37,755 nucleotides of DNA from NCBI GenBank assembly GCA_945875935.1, contig CAMCNE010000013.1, forward strand, positions 1-37,755, given 5' to 3'. Position numbers and translations under genes: made by a program. The notes below the pieces were generated by a model. It did no database searches. It saw only the letters and a list, made by a program, of their open reading frames with translations, and was not told the origin of the DNA. Numbering within the stretch: position 1 is the first letter of the stretch; each line of letters starts with the position of its first letter. The stretch comes from Bordetella parapertussis. GTDB lineage: Bacteria > Pseudomonadota > Gammaproteobacteria > Burkholderiales > Burkholderiaceae_C. This document shows, in pieces, positions 18,874 through 26,304 of the stretch.

Positions 18874-20235
18874 ATGATCCGCGCTGGCCAACCCGCCCCG
18901 CCCGAAGACCTGAGTGCGCCGCCCACTCCCACGCTGGGGCAGGCACTGCGCTTTTGGTTGCGGCTGGGCTGCATCAGCTTCGGCGGGCCGGCGGGGCAGA
19001 TCGCGCTGATGCACACCGAGCTGGTCGAGCGGCGGCGCTGGATTTCCGAGGGGCGTTACCTGCACGCGCTCAACTACTGCATGCTGCTGCCCGGACCCGA
19101 GGCGCAGCAACTCGCCACCTACCTGGGCTGGTTGCTGCACGGCACACGTGGCGGTATCGCGGCGGGCGCGTTGTTTGTGCTGCCCTCGCTGTTGCTGCTG
19201 ATCGCGCTGAGCTGGGTCTACATGGCGCTGGGGCACACGCCCGTAGTGGCCGGCGTGCTGTGGGGCATCAAGCCAGCCGTGACGGCCATCGTGCTGGCAG
19301 CGGCCTGGCGCATCGGCAAGCGCAGCTTGAAGAACGCGCTTCTGTGGGCCATCGCTTTCTCTGCGTTTGTGGCCATCTACTTTCTGAACACACCATTTCC
19401 AGCCATCATCATTTCTGCTGCCCTGGTTGGATGGTTTGGCGCAAAGGTCTCGCCTGCCGCGTTTCGAGCGGGTGGCAGCCATGCGAGCTCCAGCACCACA
19501 CGGGCGCGCGCCGTGGTCGACGATGACACGCCCACACCAGCGCACGCCCGCTTCAGCCGATCGCGGCTGCTGGGACAACTGGCCGTTGGCTTGGGGCTGT
19601 GGGCTGCGGTGATGGCCTTGCTGGCAGCCAGCGGCGGGCTTGAGGGCACCCTGGCGCAGATGGGCTGGTTCTTCACCAAGGCCGCGCTGCTGACCTTTGG
19701 CGGTGCTTACGCCGTGCTGCCCTATGTGGCGCAGGCCGCGGTGACACAGCACGGCTGGCTGAGCGCGCCGCAGATGATCGACGGCTTGGCGCTGGGTGAA
19801 ACCACACCCGGCCCGCTCATCATGGTGGTGGCCTTCGTCGCGTTTGTCGGCGGCTGGACCCACCCGATGCTCGGCGCCGACGCCATCGTCCTGGCCGCCG
19901 TGGTATCGGCCTGCGTGGCCACGTTCTTCACCTTCTTGCCGTCGTTCGTGTTCATCCTGGTCGGTGGACCGCTGGTCGAGGCCACGCACGGTCAGTTGGG
20001 GTTCACCGCGCCCCTGGTGGCGGTCACGGCCGCGGTGGTGGGCGTGATCGTGAACCTGAGCGTGTTCTTTGCACAGCATGTGCTTTGGCCGGACGGATTT
20101 GGCGCAGCGTTCTCATGGGCAAGCGCACTCATCGGACTGGCGAGTGCGGTGGCGCTGATGCGTTTCGGGGTGAGCGTGGCGCGGGTGATCGGCGCGTGCG
20201 CGCTGATCGGTCTGGCGCGGGCATTGGTGGGCTGA
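18874..20235 (+). CDS. chrA: Chromate efflux transporter ChrA (two-domain form)
   Basis: CHR-superfamily ion transporter, commonly giving chromate resistance. It has 453 residues and two homologous CHR domains. The first (about 23-190) has CISFGGPAGQIALMH and LLPGPEAQQLATYLGW. The second (about 230-450) has LTFGGAYAVLPYVAQAAV and GETTPGPLIMVVAFV. They are joined by a polar linker (about 196-225) rich in Ser, Thr and Ala. It starts 43 bases after the flavin reductase gene on the same strand. Chromate as the real substrate is inferred from the family. Confidence 0.93.
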   Translation: MIRAGQPAPPEDLSAPPTPTLGQALRFWLRLGCISFGGPAGQIALMHTELVERRRWISEGRYLHALNYCMLLPGPEAQQLATYLGWLLHGTRGGIAAGALFVLPSLLLLIALSWVYMALGHTPVVAGVLWGIKPAVTAIVLAAAWRIGKRSLKNALLWAIAFSAFVAIYFLNTPFPAIIISAALVGWFGAKVSPAAFRAGGSHASSSTTRARAVVDDDTPTPAHARFSRSRLLGQLAVGLGLWAAVMALLAASGGLEGTLAQMGWFFTKAALLTFGGAYAVLPYVAQAAVTQHGWLSAPQMIDGLALGETTPGPLIMVVAFVAFVGGWTHPMLGADAIVLAAVVSACVATFFTFLPSFVFILVGGPLVEATHGQLGFTAPLVAVTAAVVGVIVNLSVFFAQHVLWPDGFGAAFSWASALIGLASAVALMRFGVSVARVIGACALIGLARALVG

Positions 20236-20256
20236 GTTTGCCCCTCACGCCACGAT

Positions 20257-21075
20257 TCAGTCGTCGCCCCCCACCGCGCTTTCAATCTTTTGCTGCACAC
20301 GGCGCGCGCCACGCAGCACCAGTTCGGGCTCGAGCTGGGCCTGTGGCGCCAACGCGTTCACCACCTCTTCGAGCGTGTCGGGATCGGTCATCAGCGCGCG
20401 CGCCACGGCCGACAGCACGCAGATCGAGCGGCGCTGGACCTGCGCGGGCAACTCTCGGGTCGCGTTGACCGTCACATGGAAGCGCACGCTGGCCACCGTT
20501 CCCGGCGCCAGGCCCCAGCTTTCGCACATCGCAGCGCCGAGCGCGTCGTGGCTGACGCCGAACTCCTGATGCTCGAGGACGACGAGTTCCTCATCGTTCG
20601 CGGCACGCAGCAGCATTGGCTTGTAGCGGTCCATCGCATGACGGAACAACACCGCCTTGCCGCACTCCTCGAACAGGCCGGCCGAATGCGCGGCCCACGG
20701 ATCGACCCCGATGGCGTCGCCAATGCGGCCCATCAGCAACCCGCGCACAGCCGCACGCTCCCACACGGCAGCCAGATCGGGAGCGCCCGGAAACACGGCG
20801 CGCAAGCCCATCTCGAAAGTGATGCCGGCAACCTCGCGGGTGCCAAGATAAGTGATCGCCTGATGCACGCTTTGCACCCGGCCCGACAGCCCGTACAAGG
20901 ACGAATTGACCGCCTTCAGCACCGCGGCGGCCAAAGCCATGTCCGACTCCACGAGCGCGCCGACTTGCTGCAAGTTGACGTCATACGCGGCCAGCAGCGA
21001 CGACAACTTCACCAGCGACTCCGGCTGAGCGGGTATGTCAATGGTGAGGGCGCGCAGTTCGGGATCGACGGGCAT
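20257..21075 (-). CDS. Second HDOD-domain signalling protein
   Basis: HDOD protein of about 272 residues from the ATG at 21075; a TTG at 21108 would add 11 residues and neither start has a clear ribosome-binding site. Family helices are seen in IPAQPESLVKLSSLLAAYDV, VESDMALAAAVLKAVNSSLYG and the QAITYLGTREVAG stretch. VLEHQEFGVSHDALGAAMCESWGL resembles the later HDOD helices. No output domain is recognised. It is downstream of the TSUP gene with a short gap, probably in one operon, and convergent with chrA. It is not a close copy of the HDOD protein at 14001. Confidence 0.82.
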   Translation of the reverse strand: MPVDPELRALTIDIPAQPESLVKLSSLLAAYDVNLQQVGALVESDMALAAAVLKAVNSSLYGLSGRVQSVHQAITYLGTREVAGITFEMGLRAVFPGAPDLAAVWERAAVRGLLMGRIGDAIGVDPWAAHSAGLFEECGKAVLFRHAMDRYKPMLLRAANDEELVVLEHQEFGVSHDALGAAMCESWGLAPGTVASVRFHVTVNATRELPAQVQRRSICVLSAVARALMTDPDTLEEVVNALAPQAQLEPELVLRGARRVQQKIESAVGGDD

Positions 21076-21123
21076 CGGTGCTTGGAAAGACGGGGGACGG
21101 TTCGGCAATCGTAGCTTGAGAGA

Positions 21124-21891
21124 TCAAGCCACCTTGAAGTAGCCGTCCCACGCGGTCTTGACAATCAGCAAGGCCACAACGCACACAAAAACTGCGCGCA
21201 CAAAGGGCGCGCCGTGACGCAGCGCCATGCGCGTGCCGATGAGGCTGCCGATCACGTTGGCCACGGCCATCAGCGCCGCCAGATGCCACCACACATGGCC
21301 CTTGTAGGCAAACAGCAGCAGTGCCGACGCATTGGTTACGGTGTTGAGCAACTTCGCGCTGGCGCTCGCGTGCAGAAAATCGAACCCCAGCCAGCGCACG
21401 AACAGAAACACCAGAAAGCTGCCTGTGCCCGGCCCGAAGAAGCCGTCGTAAACGCCGAGGATGAACGCGATCGCGCTGGCCACTGCAGCCTGCGTGCGGC
21501 CTTGATACCGAGGCGCATGCACACGCCCGAGATTGCGGCGAACCAGCGTGTAGATCAGCACGACCAGCAGCACGAAGGGCAAGGCCTGCCTCAGGACGGT
21601 GGGGTCGGCCACCGTGACACACCAGGCGCCTGCGCCGCTGCCCACCAATGCCGCCAAGGCCGCCGGCCAAAGTGACGCCCAAGGCATTTGCACTCGGCTG
21701 GCGTACTGCCATGTGGCCCAACCGGTACCCCAGACAGAAGCCGCCTTGTTGGTTCCGAACAAGGTGGCGGGTGCGGCGCCTGGAAACACGCCGAACAGAG
21801 CCGGCACCAGCACCAGGCCGCCGCCTCCGCCAATCGCGTCCACGAAGCCTGCGAACAGCGAAGCCAGGCTCAAAACAACCAGTTCGGTCAT
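21124..21891 (-). CDS. TSUP-family (TauE/SafE) anion exporter
   Basis: Membrane protein of 255 residues with about eight hydrophobic segments, from the family exporting sulfite, sulfoacetate or related anions. The two half-repeats are marked by GFVDAIGGGGGLVLVPAL (about 15-32) and ILGVYDGFFGPGTGSFLVF (about 144-162), with TLFGTNKAASVWGTG and SASAKLLNTVTNAS as paired motifs. The substrate is unknown. No good Shine-Dalgarno sequence precedes the ATG, and a strong terminator lies only 36 bases upstream, so transcription must start inside or before it (see leader entry). Confidence 0.88.
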   Translation of the reverse strand: MTELVVLSLASLFAGFVDAIGGGGGLVLVPALFGVFPGAAPATLFGTNKAASVWGTGWATWQYASRVQMPWASLWPAALAALVGSGAGAWCVTVADPTVLRQALPFVLLVVLIYTLVRRNLGRVHAPRYQGRTQAAVASAIAFILGVYDGFFGPGTGSFLVFLFVRWLGFDFLHASASAKLLNTVTNASALLLFAYKGHVWWHLAALMAVANVIGSLIGTRMALRHGAPFVRAVFVCVVALLIVKTAWDGYFKVA

Positions 21892-21926
21892 GGGGCGGGG
21901 CGGCTCACTGTGGGCGGTAAAAAAAG

Positions 21927-21956
21927 AAAAAGCGCTGGGGATACCAGCGCTTTTTT
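21927..21956. terminator. Bidirectional intrinsic terminator upstream of the TSUP gene
   Basis: Perfect stem GCGCTGG (21932-21938) with CCAGCGC (21944-21950) around a five-base loop, extended by A-runs (21927-21931) pairing with T-runs (21951-21955). It has a T-tract in both orientations. No protein gene ends just before it on either strand; the TSUP gene begins 36 bases beyond it on the minus strand. It therefore either ends a small minus-strand transcript or acts inside the TSUP leader. Confidence 0.85.
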
Positions 21957-22140
21957 ATTTTGACTCAGACCGATGGTGCGGCCCGGTTAATGCTTTCAAG
22001 GAACGTTCAGTTCTTTGATCGCCAATGATGTCTCCTCATCACCCCGCTGGGAAAAAGCCTGAGGCTGATTCCGCGAGTGAGAGAACTCTAGGCTCCAGCC
22101 TTATGGGCAGAAATACGGGATTTCCCTGCTCTCACTCAAT
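21957..22140 (-). promoter_or_regulatory. Candidate leader RNA or small RNA upstream of the TSUP gene
   Basis: Part of the 503-base gene-free stretch 21892-22394, which looks less GC-rich than its surroundings. Read on the minus strand it holds a weak promoter-like pair (TTGAGT at 22139-22134, TATTTC at 22115-22110, spacer 18), then CCCAGCG at 22051-22045, which can pair with the CGCTGG 5' arm of the terminator. A 5-bp hairpin TGATG-AGGAGA-CATCA (22041-22026) follows, showing a ribosome-binding sequence in its loop, then a nine-codon ORF and the terminator. This order fits a transcription attenuator but equally a free small RNA. No known riboswitch class is recognised. Confidence 0.35.
21996..22025 (-). 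CDS. Possible leader peptide, nine codons
   Basis: TTG start at 22025 with AGGAG placed properly six to seven bases upstream. It reads MAIKELNVP then TGA and ends about 40 bases before the terminator. There is no run of one amino acid that would point to a specific sensing mechanism. A second frame from 22026 stays open for 23 codons to a TAA at the terminator, but has no normal start codon. This may be chance. Confidence 0.2.
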   Translation of the reverse strand: MAIKELNVP

Positions 22141-22274
22141 TGCGACAACTGCGGCCAGCGCGCGCCGAATTGACCCTGCTCAACGTTTGCGGCACACCGA
22201 TGCCACAGCGAATGCCGCGACCCACTCCAAAACAACACTTGCGGCACAAGGGGTGGAGAACCCTTTACCCAAGA

Positions 22275-22370
22275 TCGATTAATTCATCAATAATCGACGC
22301 TCTGTGGTCAGTAGCAGCGCCTTTGCTTGAATGGGTCAGGATAGGTTGAAGCTACACAGTTATTCTGTGT
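22275..22370 (+). promoter_or_regulatory. Leader elements of the glycine-rich RNA-binding protein gene
   Basis: Upstream of the gene at 22395 lie an inverted repeat TCGATTA (22275-22281) / TAATCGA (22291-22297) and a hairpin ACACAG-TTATT-CTGTGT (22354-22370). The hairpin ends about 24 bases before the ATG. A TTTACC/AATAAT pair (22264-22269, 22289-22294, spacer 19) could be a promoter overlapping the first repeat. RRM proteins of this type are often cold-induced or self-regulated, so these may be control sites; that is inference. Confidence 0.3.
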
Positions 22371-22394
22371 TCTCTGGAAAGAAAGGCGCTCGAA

Positions 22395-22916
22395 ATGGGC
22401 AACAAACTCTACGTTGGTAACCTCTCGTACAACGTACGTGATGATGATCTGCAACAAACCTTCGCGCAATTCGGCACTGTGTCGTCTGCCAAGGTCATGA
22501 TGGACCGTGAAACCGGTCGCTCCAAGGGCTTCGGCTTCGTGGAAATGGGTTCTGACGCGGAAGCGCAATCCGCCATCAACGGCATGAACGGTCAGCAAAT
22601 GGACGGTCGTGCTCTGGTCGTCAATGAGGCACGTCCTCGCGAAGAGCGCCCAGGCGGCTTCGGCGGTGGTGGCGGTCGTTCCGGCGGTGGTGGTGGCTTC
22701 GGTGGCGGCGGTGGCTACGGCGGTGGTGGCGGCGCAGGCCGTTCCGGCGGCGGTGGTGGCTTCGGCGGCTCCGGTGGTGGCGGCGGCTACGGCGGCGGTG
22801 GCGGTGGCCGCTCCGGCGGTGGCGGCGGCTACGGCGGCGGCGGTGGCGGTGGCCGCTCCGGCGGTGGCGGCTACAGCGGTGGTGGCGGTGGCCGCTCCGG
22901 CGGCGGCGGCTACTGA
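22395..22916 (+). CDS. Glycine-rich RRM RNA-binding protein
   Basis: Single-RRM protein of 173 residues. The RRM (about 3-80) has RNP2 LYVGNL at 5-10 and RNP1 KGFGFVEM at 44-51, with aromatic residues in place for RNA binding. From residue 87 to the end the chain is almost only Gly, Arg, Ser and Tyr or Phe in units such as GGGGRSGGGGYG, a disordered RGG/YGG-like tail similar to plant and cyanobacterial glycine-rich proteins. A role as an RNA chaperone under cold or stress is likely from the family. It is monocistronic, with a terminator shortly downstream. Confidence 0.93.
   Translation: MGNKLYVGNLSYNVRDDDLQQTFAQFGTVSSAKVMMDRETGRSKGFGFVEMGSDAEAQSAINGMNGQQMDGRALVVNEARPREERPGGFGGGGGRSGGGGGFGGGGGYGGGGGAGRSGGGGGFGGSGGGGGYGGGGGGRSGGGGGYGGGGGGGRSGGGGYSGGGGGRSGGGGY
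22653..22913 (+). repeat. Tandem GGY/GGC-rich repeats encoding the glycine-rich tail
   Basis: Imperfect in-frame tandem copies of GGCGGT-like units with interspersed CGTTCC or CGCTCC (Arg-Ser) and GGCTAC (Gly-Tyr) codons. Such a tract is prone to slippage, so repeat number may vary between strains. It is purely coding and not a CRISPR or IS feature. Confidence 0.85.
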
Positions 22917-22974
22917 TCAGCGATATCTGCTGTGATCAGCGCGGTCGGCCCAATGAGCCGACCCTGCTGATCCC

Positions 22975-23001
22975 AACGGCTGCACTTCACGTGCAGCCGT
23001 T
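22975..23001 (+). terminator. Intrinsic terminator after the RRM gene
   Basis: An 11-bp stem, AACGGCTGCAC (22975-22985) with GTGCAGCCGTT (22991-23001) and a five-base loop, is followed by TTCATTTG on the plus strand. It ends the RRM transcript 59 bases after its stop codon. A second stem, GGTCGGC/GCCGACC, lies just before it (about 22943-22962). The minus strand lacks a good T-run here. Confidence 0.75.
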
Positions 23002-23002
23002 T

Positions 23003-23839
23003 TCATTTGTGGACCGTGCTGCCGCCTGACGACGGCTCCGAGCGGCGACGCTTGCGCCCTCGCCCATGGAACGCTCGGTCGAACAGCGTGTCTGGCAAAG
23101 CCCTGAGCAACTTGGCAACGATGGCCATCTGCCACGGAATCACCCGGTGGCTTGAGCCGCGCCGTATGGCGTGAAACGCCCGATCGGCAAAGGCCTCGGG
23201 CGACATGAGAAAAGGCATCGGGTAGTCGTTGTCTCGCGTGAGCGGCGTGTCGATGAAGCCCGGGCTGATGGTCACCACCTTGACCCCGAACGCACGGCAT
23301 TCGCCGCGCAGGCTTTCGCAATAACTGAGTACCGCGGCCTTGCTTGAGCAGTAGGCGCCGTGGCCGGGCAGGCCACGCACGCCAGCCACACTGGCGATGC
23401 CCACCAGCGTGCCGCTGCGGCGCTCGCGCAGACCTTGCAAGAAGGGCTGGAATGTCGCCACGAGCCCGATCAGGTTGGTCTGGTAGGTGTCACTCAGGAC
23501 TTCGAGATCCTCGAGCTCGGCAGTGTCAAAGCCCACACTGATGCCGGCATTGGCAATCACCACATCGGGCAAGCCCTGCGCCGCCATGCACAGGCGACCC
23601 GCGCCGGTGATGCTTTCGATGTCACGCACATCAGCCTCGTAGACCGTGCAACGCTGACCATCAAGGCCTCGCGCTTGCGCCCAAGCCGTCATCTCAGGCC
23701 CTCGGCGGGCCACCAGAGCCAGGCGGTAGCCGGCCTGCAGGAAACGCTCGGCCAGCGCCTGCCCGATGCCACTGGACGCCCCGGTGATGAACACCAGCGG
23801 TGCGCTCAAAGCGGGGGCCTTCGATGGGCTTGCCGACAA
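23003..23839 (-). CDS. Short-chain dehydrogenase/reductase
   Basis: NAD(P)-dependent oxidoreductase of the classical SDR fold; substrate unknown. It has about 278 residues from the TTG at 23839. From that start the TGASSGIG nucleotide motif is at 19-26, then the NAG motif in VIANAGIS, the catalytic Ser in GIASVAG and the YCSSK (YxxxK) pair, and SPGFIDTPLTRD after it. The basic tail ends in a Ser/Gly-rich stretch. A GTG at 23911 gives a longer form, but its first 24 residues overlap lptC in another frame; TTG at 23839 has GGTGAG six bases upstream and starts eight bases after the lptC stop. It takes the place expected for lptA. Confidence 0.88.
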   Translation of the reverse strand: MSASPSKAPALSAPLVFITGASSGIGQALAERFLQAGYRLALVARRGPEMTAWAQARGLDGQRCTVYEADVRDIESITGAGRLCMAAQGLPDVVIANAGISVGFDTAELEDLEVLSDTYQTNLIGLVATFQPFLQGLRERRSGTLVGIASVAGVRGLPGHGAYCSSKAAVLSYCESLRGECRAFGVKVVTISPGFIDTPLTRDNDYPMPFLMSPEAFADRAFHAIRRGSSHRVIPWQMAIVAKLLRALPDTLFDRAFHGRGRKRRRSEPSSGGSTVHK

Positions 23840-23846
23840 ACCCGGC

Positions 23847-24557
23847 TCACCGGTTTGCAGATGCCGGCGCAGCGCTTTGGGTCGCCGCACCGGCTTGGGC
23901 AAAAACGGCACGCACGCGCCCCTTGAACCGCGCCTCGCGTGTGAGGTTGTCGTAGTCCATCGAGTCGCCGCGAATCTGTGCGGTGTCCCTTGTGATGGTC
24001 ACCGGCAGGTGCGAGCTGACGCGCTCGGTCCTCAGGAAAGCATGCAGGAATTCGCCGCGAAAGTTGACGGCCGCCTCCTTGACGCCGTTGCGGCTGTAGC
24101 CCTCACGCAGCACGTGGGCATTGCCGGTCAACTGCACTTCCGATCCATCACCGTTGGACACCGCCATGTCGGCCGACGCCCGCGTCACCCGGCCATCGGG
24201 CGTGATCGAGCGGATGCGTGCGTTGTCGATCTCGAGCGTGTCGGTGTCCGGATAGTGGCGCAGGGTGTCGCCTTCCATCTCCAACGACAGCGCGCCATCC
24301 TTGGCAAAGCGCTGCGCGGTGAACTTCTGCATGGTGTAGTCAGGCACATGGCTCGGGGCGACGGCTGGCTTTTCATCCTGCGACACCGGCGTGTTCTTCA
24401 CCAAGCTCCACGTGCCCAGCGCCAGCAGCGCCATCAGCACGAGCGGCAGGTAGTGCGACACCGCATCGACGACGCGGCGATACCAGGGCAACAACAAGCG
24501 GCGCACCGCAACGCGCTCCTCGACAGGCCGCAAGGCGGCTTCGTTGGCCGCGTTCAA
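23847..24557 (-). CDS. lptC: LPS export protein LptC
   Basis: Bitopic inner-membrane protein that passes lipopolysaccharide from LptB2FG to LptA. It has about 236 residues from a TTG at 24557 whose last two bases overlap the kdsC stop (TTGA) and which has AGGAG upstream. The membrane helix is at about 34-53 (SHYLPLVLMALLALGTW), followed by the periplasmic beta-jellyroll with PDYTMQKFTAQRFAKDG and VQLTGNAHVLREG. An in-frame upstream reading overlaps kdsC and is rejected. Its expected partners lptA and lptB are not downstream in this window. Confidence 0.9.
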   Translation of the reverse strand: MNAANEAALRPVEERVAVRRLLLPWYRRVVDAVSHYLPLVLMALLALGTWSLVKNTPVSQDEKPAVAPSHVPDYTMQKFTAQRFAKDGALSLEMEGDTLRHYPDTDTLEIDNARIRSITPDGRVTRASADMAVSNGDGSEVQLTGNAHVLREGYSRNGVKEAAVNFRGEFLHAFLRTERVSSHLPVTITRDTAQIRGDSMDYDNLTREARFKGRVRAVFAQAGAATQSAAPASANR

Positions 24558-25153
24558 CGCCGCTCTCCTGATGCACTGTCGAGCGTGGTGAGGTGGCCTT
24601 GCAAAAGCGCCGCGTAGCGGCCAGCTGCGGTGAGCAGCACATCGCAGCATTCACGCGCCGCCCCGGCGCCGCCGGCGGCCTGGGTGACGTGATGTGCCGC
24701 AGCCCGAACCTCGATATGGGCATTGGGCGGAGCACAGGCAAATGCAGCTCGCGTCATCAGCGGCAAATCAGGCCAGTCGTCGCCCATCGCTGCGAGCTCG
24801 CCCCAGCCAAGTTGCAGACTGCGCATCACCGCGTCAGCGGCCGCGAGCTTGTCGTGCACGCCGTAGATGGCGTGGGCGATGCCGAGATCGGCGATGCGAC
24901 GTCGCACCGCAGGCGAATCGCGGCCGGTGATCACCACCGGCGTGATGCCGCCCAGCGTGAGCAGCTTGAGCCCGTGACCATCCAGACTGTTGAACGCCTT
25001 GAAGGCTTCGCCGTGCTCACCGATGTACAGGCTGCCGTCGGTGAGCACGCCATCGACATCGAAGATGGCCGCCTTGATGCCCTGCGCCATCAGCAGCAGT
25101 TCGGGCTCGAAGGCGAGCACCGGGGTCAGGGGTCGAGGCGCGATCGGTGTCAT
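24554..25153 (-). CDS. kdsC: 3-deoxy-D-manno-octulosonate-8-phosphate phosphatase
   Basis: HAD-family phosphatase making Kdo for the LPS core. It has 199 residues, a little long at the N-terminus; M22 is an alternative start. HAD motifs: FDVDGVLTDG with D32 and D34, ITGRDS (75-80), K102 in VHDKLAAAD and GDDWPDL with D125, D126 and D129. There is no large cap domain, consistent with the tetrameric KdsC type. Its ATG shares one base with the kdsD stop (TGATG), and it overlaps lptC downstream. Confidence 0.95.
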   Translation of the reverse strand: MTPIAPRPLTPVLAFEPELLLMAQGIKAAIFDVDGVLTDGSLYIGEHGEAFKAFNSLDGHGLKLLTLGGITPVVITGRDSPAVRRRIADLGIAHAIYGVHDKLAAADAVMRSLQLGWGELAAMGDDWPDLPLMTRAAFACAPPNAHIEVRAAAHHVTQAAGGAGAARECCDVLLTAAGRYAALLQGHLTTLDSASGERR

Positions 25154-26187
25154 CAGAGCACCTTGGCGCGCATCAACTGGTTGAAGTTCAGCGCGCCCAC
25201 GAGGCGGCCATCGGCATTAACGACCAGCACGCTGGTCACGCGGTGCTGCTCCATCAGGCCGGCGGCGTCCACGGCCAGCGCGTCGTCGCGGATCAGCTTG
25301 GGGCTGGCGTGCATCACGCTGGCGGCCCTGAGCGAGCGCAAGTCCTCTCCGCGCTCGATCAACCGACGCAAGTCGCCGTCGGTGAAGATGCCCAGCACCT
25401 GCTGCTGAGCGTCTGTGACTGCCGCGAAACCCAGTCCCTTGCCGGTCATCTCGGCCAGCAAGGCACCCAACATCGCATCGGGCGCCACGTGGGGCACTGC
25501 ATCGCCCGAGACCATCAGGTCTCGCACGTGGATCAGCAGCTTGCGCCCCAGACTGCCGCCGGGGTGCGACAGCGCAAAGTCGGCTTCGCGAAAACCGCGC
25601 GCGTCGAGCAGCGCGACTGCGAGCGCATCGCCGAGCGCCATCTGCGCCGTGGTGCTCGCCGTGGGCGCGAGGTTGAGCGGGCAGGCCTCTTGATCGACGC
25701 CGCTGTCGAGCGACACATTGGCGTGGCGCGCCAGCGATGAGTCAGCGCGGCCCGTCATGCTGATCAGCGTCACGCCCAGCCGCTTGAGGGCCGGCAGCAG
25801 TGCCGCAATCTCGTCGCTTTCGCCGGAATTGGAAATCGCCAGCACCACATCGGCAGGCGTGACCATGCCCAGGTCGCCATGACTGGCTTCGGCCGGATGC
25901 ACAAACATCGCCGGCGTGCCGGTGGACGCCAGCGTGGCGGCGATCTTGCGACCCACATGGCCGCTCTTGCCCATGCCCATCACCACCACCCGGCCGGCGC
26001 AGCGCAGCATCGCTTCGGCAGCGCGGGCGAAGGCCTCGCCTTGGCGAGATTTCAGTCCGATCAGGGCGCGCGCTTCGATGTCGAAGGTGTCGCACGCCAG
26101 TTGCAAGGCGCGCTGGGCGTCGAACACGGCGCACTGCGACGAAGCGCCTGCGGTGGCAGAAATCAGCGGGCGTTCGGAGGTGTCCAT
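25153..26187 (-). CDS. kdsD: D-arabinose 5-phosphate isomerase
   Basis: Isomerises ribulose 5-phosphate to arabinose 5-phosphate, the first step to Kdo. It has 344 residues from the ATG at 26187. The SIS domain is at about 55-190, with MGMGKSGHVGRK (K74), HPAEASHGDLG (H103) and SNSGESDE (119-126). Two CBS domains follow at about 222-275 and 290-342 (VLGIFTDGDLRRLIERG and VTSVLVVNADGRLVGALN). A much longer upstream in-frame reading crosses the antiporter gene in antisense and is rejected. It is the first gene of the kdsD-kdsC-lptC unit, divergent from the antiporter gene. Confidence 0.95.
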   Translation of the reverse strand: MDTSERPLISATAGASSQCAVFDAQRALQLACDTFDIEARALIGLKSRQGEAFARAAEAMLRCAGRVVVMGMGKSGHVGRKIAATLASTGTPAMFVHPAEASHGDLGMVTPADVVLAISNSGESDEIAALLPALKRLGVTLISMTGRADSSLARHANVSLDSGVDQEACPLNLAPTASTTAQMALGDALAVALLDARGFREADFALSHPGGSLGRKLLIHVRDLMVSGDAVPHVAPDAMLGALLAEMTGKGLGFAAVTDAQQQVLGIFTDGDLRRLIERGEDLRSLRAASVMHASPKLIRDDALAVDAAGLMEQHRVTSVLVVNADGRLVGALNFNQLMRAKVL

Positions 26188-26304
26188 TAGGATCCAACCA
26201 CGGGGGAGACGCATTCTAGGCACGCCACCTCGGTGAAGGCATGCCGCTTGCAAAACCACTTCGCCAGCCCCTTGCCCACCACACTGCGATAAATCACCGC
26301 GCCG

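Noticed and set aside
22653..22913. CRISPR-like or IS-like repeat
   Set aside because: Repeats are in frame, without unique spacers, and encode a glycine-rich tail.
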